From contig NZ_CP106879.1 of the NCBI RefSeq assembly GCF_025677645.1, forward strand, positions 1,860,001-1,924,000: a DNA stretch of 64,000 bases, given 5' to 3'. Each line of letters starts with the position of its first letter. Position 1 is the stretch's first letter. This DNA comes from Curtobacterium poinsettiae (GTDB taxonomy: Bacteria; Actinomycetota; Actinomycetes; Actinomycetales; Microbacteriaceae). This document shows, piece after piece, positions 1 through 8,308 of this stretch. The position numbers and the translations under genes are program-made. The notes beneath the pieces are model-generated. The model did no database searches and was not told the origin of the DNA. It saw only the letters and a list, made by a program, of their open reading frames with translations.

Positions 1-149
1 TCCGAGGGCAGCCGTGAGCCGGGGGCCAGCTCGCCGGCGGTGAGCAGCGAGACCAGCTGTCGGGCGACCACCGAGGCGGGGGACCCGACGGGCACGGACT
101 CGAGTTCGAGTCGGATGTTGAGGGGGTCGTCCGGGCTGAACGCGGGCAT
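1..149 (-). CDS. GntR-family transcriptional regulator, N-terminal fragment
   Basis: Reading the minus strand from the ATG at 149 gives about 50 residues before the window edge. They contain the start of a GntR winged helix: VVARQLVSLLTAGELAPGSRLPSE, of which the LxxGELxPGSRLPSE core is the family hallmark. The gene is transcribed divergently from the catabolic operon that begins at 388. Two CAACCGGTTG palindromes lie in the shared 240-base control region, so it is the obvious candidate regulator of that operon. The ligand-binding domain lies outside the window, so the subfamily (FadR, HutC or other) cannot be fixed. Confidence 0.75.
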   Translation of the reverse strand, partial: MPAFSPDDPLNIRLELESVPVGSPASVVARQLVSLLTAGELAPGSRLPS

Positions 150-170
150 GCAGTGAGCGTACCGGTCGGT

Positions 171-180
171 CAACCGGTTG
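171..180. promoter_or_regulatory. Putative operator, copy 1 (CAACCGGTTG)
   Basis: A perfect 10-base palindrome lies 21 bases upstream of the GntR start codon, with an extended but imperfect flank. Copies 2 and 3 are at 241-254 and 8248-8258. All three lie only in the control regions of the proposed apionate genes. That the adjacent GntR protein binds it is inference; a LacI-type protein encoded elsewhere would also suit an AACCGGTT core. Confidence 0.55.
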
Positions 181-240
181 CAGGGGAGCAACGCAGGCGC
201 CTCGAGCAGTCCATACGGGAGGCATGGAACGCGGAGAATG

Positions 241-254
241 GTCAACCGGTTGAC
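241..254. promoter_or_regulatory. Putative operator, copy 2 (GTCAACCGGTTGAC)
   Basis: This is the most complete copy: a perfect 14-base palindrome, 133 bases upstream of the MFS start. With copy 1 the centres are about 72 bases apart, roughly seven helical turns, which would permit cooperative binding or looping between the divergent promoters. No confident -35/-10 pair was identified by eye. Confidence 0.6.
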
Positions 255-387
255 AAGTTGCTTGCCCGCGCCGCACACTGGATCAGGCGCACCGATGCGC
301 CCGCTCCCGATCCGCGCAGCAGCACGGACCGTCCCGGCGCAGCCGCCAGGACGGGAGTCGTACCACCCCCACCGAGCAGGAGTCATC

Positions 388-1797
388 GTGGACATCCCCG
401 CCACGCGAGGCATCCCCACCTCGGTCGTCGAGAAGACGGCCATCCGCAAGATCGCGATCCGCATCGTGCCGTTCGTGGCACTGATGTTCTTCATCAACTT
501 CCTCGACCGCACCGCGATCTCCTTCGCCGCCCCCAACGGCATGGAGGCCGACCTCGGCCTGACCGCCGCCCAGTTCGGCTTCGCGTCCGGTGTGTTCTTC
601 ATCGGTTACCTCGTGCTCGAGGTGCCGTCCAACCTCGCGCTGCACAAGTTCGGCGCGCGTGTCTGGCTCGCCCGCATCATGATCACGTGGGGCATCGTGT
701 CCCTGCTCTTCACGTGGGTGCAGAACTACCCGCAGCTCGTCGGCCTGCGCTTCCTGCTCGGCATCGCCGAGGCCGGCTTCTTCCCCGGCGCGATCCTGTT
801 CCTGTCGACCTGGGTCCCGGCCCGGCACCGCGGCAAGATGCTCGCGCTCTTCTACCTGGCGCAGCCGCTCACGAGCGTCATCGGTTCCCCGCTCGCCGGT
901 TGGCTGATGACCCACGAGGGGATCCTCGGCGGCCTGGCCGGATGGCGCTTCATGTTCCTCTGTGTCTCGATCCCGGCGATCATCGTCGGCGTCCTGTGCC
1001 TCTTCGTGCTCAAGGACAAGCCGTCGCAGGCGAAGTGGCTCGACGAGGACGAGAAGCTCTGGCTCGAGGGCGCCCTGGCGAAGGAGAACCAGGAGAAAGC
1101 CGGCCACGGCAAGGGCGGCCTGCGTGCGGCCTTCGGCTCCGGCCGTGTCTGGATGCTCGCCGCGGTGTACTTCGGCTTCATCTACGGCCTCTACGCACTC
1201 AGCTTCTTCCTGCCGACGATCATCGACGGCTTCCAGGAGCAGTTCGGCACCACGTTCGACCTGTTCCAGAAGGGCCTCATCACGGCCATCCCGTACGTGC
1301 CCGCCGCGGTGGTCCTGTACTTCTGGTCGCGTGACGCCTTCCGTCGGGGTGTCCGGGTCTGGCACATCGCCGTCCCGGCCCTGGTCGGCGGCCTGAGCAT
1401 CCCGGTCGCGCTCTACATGAACAGCCCGGCCGCCACCGTCGCGGTCATCGCGATCACCGCGTGTGCGATCTTCGCGGCGCTGCCGAACTTCTGGACGGTC
1501 CCGACGCAGTTCCTGACCGGTGCCGCCGCAGCCGCTGGGGTCGCCCTCATCAACACCGTCGGCAACCTCGGTGGCTTCGCCGCCCCGTACATCACGGGTG
1601 CCGTCAGCGAGTGGACCGGCGGGTACCAGGTCCCGATGTTCATCGTCGGCTTCTTCATGGTGCTGTCGAGCGTGCTGATGTTCGTGCTCGGCCGGACCAC
1701 GAAGCGCAACGAAGCAGCTGCCGCGGCGTCCGGAGCCGACACCGCGGTCGCCGCCACGGACGGACCGACCGCGATCGCGAAGGAGGCCGGCGCATGA
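388..1797 (+). CDS. MFS transporter, anion:cation symporter (ACS) type; probable sugar-acid permease
   Basis: This is a 469-residue protein with about 12 hydrophobic segments, the first being IAIRIVPFVALMFFINFLDR. The FLDR and the following FASGVFFIGYLVLEVPSNLAL segment are typical of the ACS family that imports hexuronates, tartrate, phthalate and similar organic anions by proton symport. The start chosen is GTG at 388 because AGGAG sits five bases upstream (378-382). The in-frame ATG at 178 would add a non-hydrophobic, low-quality N-terminus that runs through operator 2. The stop overlaps the next ATG (ATGA at 1794-1797), so it is the first gene of a six-gene operon. The neighbours suggest the substrate is D-apionate or a related branched sugar acid; that is inference. 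Confidence 0.85.
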   Translation: MDIPATRGIPTSVVEKTAIRKIAIRIVPFVALMFFINFLDRTAISFAAPNGMEADLGLTAAQFGFASGVFFIGYLVLEVPSNLALHKFGARVWLARIMITWGIVSLLFTWVQNYPQLVGLRFLLGIAEAGFFPGAILFLSTWVPARHRGKMLALFYLAQPLTSVIGSPLAGWLMTHEGILGGLAGWRFMFLCVSIPAIIVGVLCLFVLKDKPSQAKWLDEDEKLWLEGALAKENQEKAGHGKGGLRAAFGSGRVWMLAAVYFGFIYGLYALSFFLPTIIDGFQEQFGTTFDLFQKGLITAIPYVPAAVVLYFWSRDAFRRGVRVWHIAVPALVGGLSIPVALYMNSPAATVAVIAITACAIFAALPNFWTVPTQFLTGAAAAAGVALINTVGNLGGFAAPYITGAVSEWTGGYQVPMFIVGFFMVLSSVLMFVLGRTTKRNEAAAAASGADTAVAATDGPTAIAKEAGA

Positions 1798-3518
1798 CCC
1801 GCCTGTTCAACGACCCGGCGGACTTCGCCGACGAGATGGTGGACGGCTTCGTCGCCGCCAACCGCGCCCGGGTCCGCCGGGTGCACGGCGGCGTCGCCCG
1901 CTCCACCACCAGCCCCGAGGGCACCGTCGCGCTCGTCGTCGGCGGCGGCTCCGGCCACTACCCGGCCTTCGGCGGTCTGGTGGGGCACGGCCTGGCGGCC
2001 GGTGCTGCGATGGGCAACCTGTTCGCCAGCCCGAGCGCCCAGCAGGTCACCGCCGTCGCGAAGGCGTCGGAGCACGGCGGTGGGGTGCTGCTGAGCTACG
2101 GCAACTACGCGGGTGACGTCCTGAACTTCGACGCGGCGGCACGGGCACTCGAGGCACAGGGCATCGACGTCCGCACGGTCCGCGTGACCGACGACGTCGC
2201 GTCCGCGCCAGCCGACCGGGCGCACCAGCGCCGCGGCATCGCGGGGGACCTCTGCGTGTTCAAGGTGGCCGGAGCGGCCGCGGAACGCGGCGACGACCTC
2301 GACGCGGTCACCGCGATCGCGACCCGGGCCAACGACCGCACCCGCAGCTTCGGCGTCGCGTTCTCGGGCTGCTCCCTGCCCGGCGCCGACGAGCCGCTCT
2401 TCACCGTCCCCGAGGGACGCATGGCCATCGGCATGGGCATCCACGGCGAACGCGGCATCGCCGAGGCCGACGTCCCCACCGCCGACGGCCTGGCCGACCT
2501 GCTCGTCGACGAGCTCCTCACCGAGCGCCCCGACGGCACCACGACGGGTGCCACCCCCCGCGTCGTCCCGATCCTCAACGGCCTCGGCTCGGTCAAGTAC
2601 GAGGAGCTCTTCGTCGTCTTCGGCGCCGTCCAGCGGAAGCTCACCGACGCCGGCATCGTCGTCGTGGAGCCCGAGGTCGGCGAACTCGTCACCAGCTTCG
2701 ACATGGCGGGCGTCTCGCTCACCCTGTTCTGGCTCGACGACGAACTCGAACAGCTCTGGGCAGCACCGGCCGATGCCCCCGCCTACCGCAAGGGCGGCGC
2801 CGTCCCGCAGCAGTCGGTGCCGGTCGAGGTGCTCGAAGCCGGCGTGGTCGTCCCCGTGACGCCCGGCACCGAGGAGTCCCAGGCCGCGGCCGCCCGCGTC
2901 GCGAGCGCCATCGCCGCGATCCGCGCCACCATCGACGACCACGCCGACGAACTCGGCCGCATCGACGCCGTCGCCGGTGACGGCGACCACGGCATCGGCA
3001 TGCAGCGCGGTTCCACCGCCGCCGATCGTGCGGCGCAGGACGCCGCCGCCCGTGGCGCCGGCGCCGGCAGCGTCCTCGCGATCGCCGGAGACGCTTGGTC
3101 CGACAAGGCCGGTGGGACGTCCGGTGCGATCTGGGGCGCCGCCCTGGAGGCACTGGGTCGCGTCCTCGGCGACGACGAACGCCCGTCGGTCGCCACCGTC
3201 CAGAGCGCCGTGCACGCCGCCGCCGAAGCCGTCCTGGCGTTCGGGGCCGTCCCCGGCGACAAGACGATGGTCGACGCGCTCGTGCCGTTCGACCAGGTCT
3301 TCTCCGCCCGGGTCGACGCCGGTGACGAACTCGTCGACGCCTGGTCGGCCGCCTCGGCCGCAGCACAGACGGCGGCGGACGCCACGGCCGACCAGGTGCC
3401 GCGGATGGGCCGCGCCCGCACCCACGGCGAGGACGCCGTCGGCACTCCGGACGCCGGAGCGATCTCGTTCGCGCTCATCACCGCCGCGGTCCGCTCGACC
3501 ATCGCCGTCCCCGCCTGA
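1794..3518 (+). CDS. lerK: DhaK-DhaL fusion kinase, probable L-erythrulose 1-kinase
   Basis: The protein has 574 residues with two domains. The DhaK-like substrate domain (about 1-335) has [12 protein letters not shown] near 50-61 and the histidine of GMGIHGERG (H217), which in dihydroxyacetone kinases binds the carbonyl covalently. The DhaL-like ATP domain (about 365-574) has the nucleotide/metal motif GDGDHG at 395-400. Dihydroxyacetone kinases of this fused, ATP-dependent kind also include the tetrulose kinases LerK and DerK of mycobacterial threitol/erythritol catabolism. The TIM-like isomerase two genes downstream is expected after a kinase that makes L-erythrulose 1-phosphate, which favours LerK over glycerone kinase. 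Substrate choice is inferred from context. It overlaps the permease gene by four bases. Confidence 0.7.
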   Translation: MTRLFNDPADFADEMVDGFVAANRARVRRVHGGVARSTTSPEGTVALVVGGGSGHYPAFGGLVGHGLAAGAAMGNLFASPSAQQVTAVAKASEHGGGVLLSYGNYAGDVLNFDAAARALEAQGIDVRTVRVTDDVASAPADRAHQRRGIAGDLCVFKVAGAAAERGDDLDAVTAIATRANDRTRSFGVAFSGCSLPGADEPLFTVPEGRMAIGMGIHGERGIAEADVPTADGLADLLVDELLTERPDGTTTGATPRVVPILNGLGSVKYEELFVVFGAVQRKLTDAGIVVVEPEVGELVTSFDMAGVSLTLFWLDDELEQLWAAPADAPAYRKGGAVPQQSVPVEVLEAGVVVPVTPGTEESQAAAARVASAIAAIRATIDDHADELGRIDAVAGDGDHGIGMQRGSTAADRAAQDAAARGAGAGSVLAIAGDAWSDKAGGTSGAIWGAALEALGRVLGDDERPSVATVQSAVHAAAEAVLAFGAVPGDKTMVDALVPFDQVFSARVDAGDELVDAWSAASAAAQTAADATADQVPRMGRARTHGEDAVGTPDAGAISFALITAAVRSTIAVPA

Positions 3519-3543
3519 CCCCCACCACGAAAGGCACACCCGC

Positions 3544-4029
3544 ATGAGTGAGCAGCAGTTCCGCATCGTCGTCGGTTCGGACGACGCCGGCTTCGACTAC
3601 AAAGAGGCCATCAAGGCCGACCTGGCGAAGGACCCCCGCGTGGCCTCCGTCGTCGACGTGGGCGTGGACGCCGACGGACACACCGCCTACCCGCACGTCG
3701 CCGTCGACGCCGCCCGTCTGGTGGCCAACGGCGAGGCCGACCGCGCGATCCTGATCTGCGGCACCGGCCTCGGCGTCGCGATCGCGGCGAACAAGGTCCC
3801 CGGCATCCGCGCCGTGACCGCGCACGACTCGTTCTCGGTGGAGCGTTCGATCCTGTCGAACGACGCCCAGGTGCTCTGCATGGGCCAGCGCGTCGTCGGG
3901 GTCGAGGTCGCGCGCCGGATGGCGAAGGAGTGGCTCGGCTACACCTTCGACCGGACGAGCGCGAGCGCCGAGAAGGTCGACGCGATCTGTGCCTACGACG
4001 GCTCCGCCCCGGTCGGGACCGACGCCTGA
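3544..4029 (+). CDS. eryI: RpiB/LacAB-family isomerase, probable D-erythrulose 4-phosphate isomerase
   Basis: This 161-residue protein fits the RpiB family. It has an N-terminal SDDAGFDYK (about 12-20), the catalytic cysteine in [15 protein letters not shown] (C72), H94 in VTAHD, and the C-terminal LCMGQRVVG. RpiB-type enzymes isomerise ribose 5-phosphate, but close relatives (EryI, DerI) convert D-erythrulose 4-phosphate to D-erythrose 4-phosphate at the end of the erythritol, threitol and apionate routes. It starts 25 bases after the kinase, with an AAAGG-type ribosome site, and its TGA overlaps the next ATG (TGATG). A plain ribose-5-phosphate isomerase cannot be excluded by sequence alone. 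Confidence 0.7.
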   Translation: MSEQQFRIVVGSDDAGFDYKEAIKADLAKDPRVASVVDVGVDADGHTAYPHVAVDAARLVANGEADRAILICGTGLGVAIAANKVPGIRAVTAHDSFSVERSILSNDAQVLCMGQRVVGVEVARRMAKEWLGYTFDRTSASAEKVDAICAYDGSAPVGTDA

Positions 4030-4844
4030 TGCCCGCGACCACGGCGGCCGCCCCGCTGACGATCGGGGTGTCGCTCAAGATGTACTTCTCGCACGCCCGG
4101 ACGCTCGAGTGGGCGGCCGCCGTGGCCGACATCGCCCGGAGCCACCCGGCGGTGCGATCCGGCGCGGCCGAGCTCTTCGTGGTGCCGACGTTCCCCGCGC
4201 TCGTCCCGGTGCGTGCAGTGATCGGGGACGCCCCCGTGACGCTCGGCGCGCAGGACCTGGCGTGGGCGGACAGCGGCGCGTTCACCGGCGAGGTCTCCGG
4301 CGCCGAACTCCGTGAGATCGGGGTCGACCTCGTCGAGATCGCACACGCCGAGCGACGCTCCCTGTTCCACGAGACGGACGACGAGATCGCCGGCAAGGTG
4401 CACGCGGCGTACCGCAACCACCTGCGGCCCCTGATCTGCATCGGCGAGACCGAGCGCGCCGCCGACGGCGACCCCGCGGCCGCGATCGCCGAGGTCACCG
4501 CGCAGCTCGACCGCTTCACCGCCACGGCGACCGCCGACGGCATCGCCGGACCGCTCACCGCCGCGTACGAGCCGGTGTGGGCGATCGGCGCCCCGCAGCC
4601 CGCGCCCGACGAGCACATCGTCGCGGTCCTCGCCGGCATCGAGCAGCACCTGGCGACCCGGCCGGAGCTCGCCGGCTCCGTCGCGATCTACGGCGGCAGT
4701 GCCGGTCCGGGCCTGCTGACCCGCGGGGCCGGACGCATCGGCGGCCTGTTCCTCGGCCGCTTCGCCCACGACCCCGAGGCGATCCGCACGATCCTCGACG
4801 AAGCCGATGCGCTGGCCGCGACGCAGGACGGAGCACCGGCGTGA
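4029..4844 (+). CDS. lerI: Triosephosphate-isomerase-like protein, probable L-erythrulose 1-phosphate isomerase
   Basis: This 271-residue TIM-barrel protein keeps the TIM catalytic set: lysine in SLKMYF (K17), histidine in EIAHAERR (H106) and glutamate in AAYEPVWAIG (E181). The phosphate-loop GGS is in AIYGGSAGPG. The usual GHSERR is changed to AHAERR, so it is not the housekeeping glycolytic enzyme. TIM paralogues named LerI/EryH turn L-erythrulose 1-phosphate into D-erythrulose 4-phosphate, exactly the step needed between the kinase and the RpiB-like isomerase beside it. It overlaps both neighbours: its ATG shares a base with the previous stop and its TGA overlaps the next GTG. Confidence 0.7.
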   Translation: MPATTAAAPLTIGVSLKMYFSHARTLEWAAAVADIARSHPAVRSGAAELFVVPTFPALVPVRAVIGDAPVTLGAQDLAWADSGAFTGEVSGAELREIGVDLVEIAHAERRSLFHETDDEIAGKVHAAYRNHLRPLICIGETERAADGDPAAAIAEVTAQLDRFTATATADGIAGPLTAAYEPVWAIGAPQPAPDEHIVAVLAGIEQHLATRPELAGSVAIYGGSAGPGLLTRGAGRIGGLFLGRFAHDPEAIRTILDEADALAATQDGAPA

Positions 4845-5686
4845 CCTCCCTGCTCGGCCTCTCCACCTACGCCTACTCCTGGCGCATGTCCGACGGCGTC
4901 CCGTCGCCGATGTCCCTCGACGACGCCCTGCGCGACGCCGCGACCCACGACGGCGTCGACCTGTTCCAGATCTGCGATCACCTGCCGCTCGACACCGCGA
5001 CCGACGAGCGCCTGGCCTCGATCCGGTCCCTGGCCGCCGACCTCGGTCTCACGCTCGAGGTCGGCACCCGCGGCACCCGGCCGGAGCACCTCGCCCGGTA
5101 CCTGCACGTCGCGCAGCAGCTCGGCGCCACGCTCGTGCGGAGCATGTGGACGAGCGGCGACGACCAGCCCGACGCGGCCGAGACCGAACGACGCCTGCGG
5201 CAGGCGCTCCCCGCCTACGAGCGTGCGGGCGTGACCCTCGCGCTGGAGACCTACGAGGTCGTCCCCACCGCCGACCTCGTCGCCGTCGTCCAGGCGATCG
5301 GCTCCGACAGCCTCGGCATCTGCCTCGACCCGTCGAACACCGTCGCCCGGCTCGAACACCCGCGGGACGTCGTGGCGATGACCGCCCCGCACGTCGTCAA
5401 CTGGCACGTCAAGGACTCCGCCTTCACGCGCTCCCCGGGCTGGGTCGGGTTCCAGTACACCGGCGTCCCGATCGGCACCGGGGTCGTCGACCACGACGCC
5501 GTCCGCGCCGCGCTCGAACCAGACACCCGGGGGATCAACCGCGTCATCGAGTTCTGGCTGCCGTGGCAGGACGAGCACGCGGGCGCCGAACCGCTGCCGG
5601 GGGAGACACCCGCACAGACCACCACCCGCATCGAAGCGGCGTGGACCGAACACACCATCGAGTACATCAGGAGCAAGGAATCATGA
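4841..5686 (+). CDS. oiaC: Xylose-isomerase-like TIM-barrel protein, probable 3-oxo-isoapionate decarboxylase
   Basis: The protein has 281 residues and belongs to the AP-endonuclease-2/sugar-isomerase superfamily. Its likely metal ligands are in order: E136 (LALETYE), D163 (ICLDPSN), H189 (NWHVKD) and E237 (VIEFWLPW). The family usually isomerises or epimerises sugars. Next to a D-apionate oxidoisomerase-like gene and an erythrulose kinase, the fitting known member is OiaC, which decarboxylates 3-oxo-isoapionate to L-erythrulose. The assignment rests on gene context and my recollection of the family, not on a search. The start is GTG at 4841, coupled to the preceding stop (GTGA); the stop overlaps the next ATG. 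Confidence 0.6.
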   Translation: MTSLLGLSTYAYSWRMSDGVPSPMSLDDALRDAATHDGVDLFQICDHLPLDTATDERLASIRSLAADLGLTLEVGTRGTRPEHLARYLHVAQQLGATLVRSMWTSGDDQPDAAETERRLRQALPAYERAGVTLALETYEVVPTADLVAVVQAIGSDSLGICLDPSNTVARLEHPRDVVAMTAPHVVNWHVKDSAFTRSPGWVGFQYTGVPIGTGVVDHDAVRAALEPDTRGINRVIEFWLPWQDEHAGAEPLPGETPAQTTTRIEAAWTEHTIEYIRSKES

Positions 5687-6600
5687 CCGATACCGTCACC
5701 ACCCCCCACACCGTCGCTGCCGGATCCGGCACGGCCGACGTCACCGTCGCCGTGATCGGTGCCGGCGGCAAGATGGGCACCCGCGTCTCGAACAACTTCG
5801 CGAAGAGCGAGTACACCACCCTCTACAGCGAGGCCTCGCCCGCCGGCCAGGAGCGCATCCAGGCCCTCGGTCGTGAGCTCACCGACAGCCTCGACGCCGC
5901 GAAGGCCGCCGACGTCGTCATCCTCGCCGTCCCGGACGTCCTGCTCGGCAGCATCTCGGAGCAGCTCGTCCCCGTGATGAAGCCCGGTGCGTCGATCCTG
6001 ACGCTCGACCCGGCGGCCGCCTACGCCGGTCTGCTGGCGAAGCGCGAGGACATCCACTACGCCGTGGCGCACCCGTGCCACCCGTCGGTGTTCCTCGAGC
6101 GCACCACCAAGGCCGAGTGGGACGACACCTTCGGTGGCATCGCCGCCCCGCAGGAGGTCATCGCGGCCTTCGACGCCTCGGAGTCGCTCGGCGACGGGGG
6201 CGACCGCGCCAAGGCCGTCGCCGAGGCCGTCATCACCACGATGTACGCCCCCGTCATCCAGGTGCACTGGGTCACGGTGAAGCAGCTGGCCGTGCTCGAG
6301 CCGACCCTGGTCGAGACGATCGCCTGCATGATCGGCGACTTCCTCAACGATGCTCTCGAGGAGACCGTCACCGGTGTCGGCGTGCCCCGCGGGGCCGCCC
6401 GCGCCATGCTCTACGGCCACACCTGGATCGCGCTGACGAACGGCCTGCGCGGCTCGAACCCGTTCTCCGACGCCTGCCACATCGCGATGGGCTACGGCCG
6501 CGAGAAGCTCATCAAGGAGGACTGGAAGCAGGTCTTCGACGACAGCGAGCTCGACTCGGTCATCGCGAAGATGCTCAAGATCGACGCCGTCCGCCGCTGA
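5683..6600 (+). CDS. apnO: NAD-binding phosphogluconate-dehydrogenase-like protein, probable D-apionate oxidoisomerase
   Basis: This 305-residue protein opens with a Rossmann motif GAGGKMGTRVSNNF (about 26-39). It continues with the C-terminal helical domain found in phosphogluconate-dehydrogenase-like proteins (NPFSDACHIAMGYGREKLI). It lacks the overall length of a 6-phosphogluconate dehydrogenase (about 470). The known short members with this architecture include ApnO, which oxidises and isomerises D-apionate to 3-oxo-isoapionate using NAD. It is the last gene of the overlapping operon and is followed by a hairpin at 6651-6683. A 3-hydroxyacid dehydrogenase acting on another branched sugar acid is the alternative. 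Confidence 0.65.
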   Translation: MTDTVTTPHTVAAGSGTADVTVAVIGAGGKMGTRVSNNFAKSEYTTLYSEASPAGQERIQALGRELTDSLDAAKAADVVILAVPDVLLGSISEQLVPVMKPGASILTLDPAAAYAGLLAKREDIHYAVAHPCHPSVFLERTTKAEWDDTFGGIAAPQEVIAAFDASESLGDGGDRAKAVAEAVITTMYAPVIQVHWVTVKQLAVLEPTLVETIACMIGDFLNDALEETVTGVGVPRGAARAMLYGHTWIALTNGLRGSNPFSDACHIAMGYGREKLIKEDWKQVFDDSELDSVIAKMLKIDAVRR

Positions 6601-6632
6601 GCCGCACCGTCACCGACCGCCGCGCCGACCCG

Positions 6633-8228
6633 TCAGCGCGCCCGGACCGGAACGCCCCGCCGACCCCCTTCCGGCGGGGCGTTCCCCGTACCGTCGGCGG
6701 CCACGAACCCGCGCGGCCCCCACGCCTCGGCCAGCGTGATCGAGGCCACGCCGGGCACCGTCAGCGCCCGCACCGCGTCGGCGAACCACCGCTCGGCGGT
6801 CGGGGTGTGCTGCGCCGGGTCGGTCGCGTCCGGAACGCTCTCCGGCCCGTACCCGCGCTCGACGGTCGCGTCCGCCACGTCCCGGTTCGTCGCCGTCGCC
6901 ACCGCGTTGAACCGTGGCCGCAGCGTCACCGGGCCGACGTGCAGCGCCCTGCCGGCGGCCAGCCTGGAGGCGCTGGTCACCACCCAGCGCTGCATCCGGA
7001 TCGACTCGGTCACCTGTTCGGGCGACCGGTCGTGCATCTGCGGCGTCACACTGCAGGTCAGGGGGCCGTCCCAGCCCGAGAACACCGCGATCGACCGGTT
7101 CAGCTCGGTGAAGTGGGCCCGGGTACCGGCGACGACCTCCAGCGCGCCGACCGCTGCCACCGCTTCGCGCAGTGCCCGCTGCAGCGCCGGCGTCGTCACG
7201 TGCGACACCGGGTCGAACGCCCCGACGCGGGCCACCGGCCCGCCCTCGAGCACCGCGTCGATCGCCGCGCGCAGCAGCACCGGGTCGTCGGTGGCGAACC
7301 GGACGTCCAGGGGAGCGCCACCCGCGTCCCGCCGGGCCGACGCGAGCACCGCCCCGACGTCCGGGGCCCCGAGGGTCGGCTCGACCAGGATCGGGAACCC
7401 GCGGAGCAGGTCGGCGTCGTCCGGGCGCGCAGCGACCGGTGCCGAACCCGCGAGGAGCTGGAGCGTCGGCGGCGGCGTGACCACGGCACCGGGAGCCGGC
7501 CCGTCGAGCGCCGCCAGGTCCGGGGCGGGGGAGGCCGCGCCTCCCGACCGGGTGCCCGGGCCACCTGCGGGACCGACCGCCGTCGCTCGGAGGGTGAGCC
7601 CCTGCCGGACCGTCGTCCCCGGCGCGATCGCGACCGGGAACGGCTCGGCGAGCGGCGTCGAGTACGTCTTGAACGAGGCGTCGGTCCAGTTCCGCTGGTC
7701 CTCGGTCTCGAACAGGTCGCCGGTCAGGTCGAGCGCCAGTGCGACCGGACCCGCAGCCCAGTCGAGACCGGCGACGTCGACGGCCGGCTGGTGCGGCGCG
7801 ATCCAGAACGGGAACGCCGTCGCGGTGCTGCCACCGGACGGATGCCGCACCGTCAGCGGCTGCCCGGCCAGGGTCGGCGGGTGCAGGACGACGAGCCCGA
7901 TGCGGTTGCGGCGGAAGGCCCGTGTGGCCGTCCCGACCGCGGCGACCCGCAGGGTGTCGTCGTCGAGCGTGGCCTCGAGGACGGTGCGGACGACCTCGAC
8001 GCCGTCGTACCGTGCGCTGGACTCGATGCGGATGCGCCCGCCCGCACCGTCCACCGTGCGTGTCAGCACGGTGTCGTCGGCGGTGCGCCAGTCGTGGTCG
8101 CGGACGACGTACCGGACGGCGCGCAGGACGAGCGTGCCCCGGAACGTGACGTCGGCGAGTTCGGCTCCGCGCAGGGCCAGGCGCCAGGGCCCGACCGACA
8201 CGACCTCGTCGTTCGACGTCGCAGTCAT
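6633..8228 (-). CDS. apnL: Large cytosolic protein, probable D-apionolactone lactonase (ApnL-like)
   Basis: This is a 531-residue protein with no signal peptide or membrane segment. Its most distinctive block is EDQRNWTDASFKTYS (about 176-190), followed by a TIM-barrel-like C-terminal half. I associate this motif with the family that includes D-apionate lactonases, but the recall is not certain. It is convergent to the apionate operon and divergent from the SDR, with the operator palindrome at 8248-8258 upstream of its ATG. A lactonase would be needed after oxidation of D-apiose to D-apionolactone. The 3' end overlaps the operon's hairpin at 6651-6683. If the assignment is wrong, this is a conserved protein of unknown function belonging to the same regulon. 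Confidence 0.5.
   Translation of the reverse strand: MTATSNDEVVSVGPWRLALRGAELADVTFRGTLVLRAVRYVVRDHDWRTADDTVLTRTVDGAGGRIRIESSARYDGVEVVRTVLEATLDDDTLRVAAVGTATRAFRRNRIGLVVLHPPTLAGQPLTVRHPSGGSTATAFPFWIAPHQPAVDVAGLDWAAGPVALALDLTGDLFETEDQRNWTDASFKTYSTPLAEPFPVAIAPGTTVRQGLTLRATAVGPAGGPGTRSGGAASPAPDLAALDGPAPGAVVTPPPTLQLLAGSAPVAARPDDADLLRGFPILVEPTLGAPDVGAVLASARRDAGGAPLDVRFATDDPVLLRAAIDAVLEGGPVARVGAFDPVSHVTTPALQRALREAVAAVGALEVVAGTRAHFTELNRSIAVFSGWDGPLTCSVTPQMHDRSPEQVTESIRMQRWVVTSASRLAAGRALHVGPVTLRPRFNAVATATNRDVADATVERGYGPESVPDATDPAQHTPTAERWFADAVRALTVPGVASITLAEAWGPRGFVAADGTGNAPPEGGRRGVPVRAR
6651..6683. terminator. Bidirectional hairpin at a convergent gene end
   Basis: AACGCCCCGCCG (6651-6662) and CGGCGGGGCGTT (6672-6683) are perfect 12-base complementary arms around a 9-base loop. 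The hairpin begins 50 bases after the stop of the six-gene operon and lies inside the last codons of the convergent lactonase-like gene. There is no long T tract, as is usual in actinobacteria. Confidence 0.65.
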
Positions 8229-8247
8229 GGTGCATGCCTAGCACCGG

Positions 8248-8258
8248 TCAACCGGTTG
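8248..8258. promoter_or_regulatory. Putative operator, copy 3 (TCAACCGGTTG)
   Basis: The palindrome CAACCGGTTG recurs in the 80-base region between the divergent lactonase-like gene (start 8228) and the SDR gene (start 8309). It ties these two genes to the same regulon as the operon at 388-6600, whose control region carries copies 1 and 2. Confidence 0.55.
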
Positions 8259-8308
8259 GGCAATGATGGGGGTGACGGAGCAGCGCTGCCCCGAGGACGG
8301 AGTCCCAC

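Noticed and set aside
178..387. Longer MFS protein starting at ATG 178
   Set aside because: The extra 70 residues are low-quality, have no ribosome site, and would place operator 2 inside the coding region.
1413..3566. 717-residue open frame on the minus strand
   Set aside because: It is antisense to the kinase gene, whose DhaK and DhaL motifs are clear. Long antisense frames arise from third-position GC in this DNA, and the product is repetitive Gly/Arg/Asp text without domains.
6736..8241. 501-residue plus-strand frame opposite the lactonase-like gene
   Set aside because: Ser/Arg/Thr-rich low-complexity translation. The minus-strand frame has conserved-looking blocks and a good start beside the operator.
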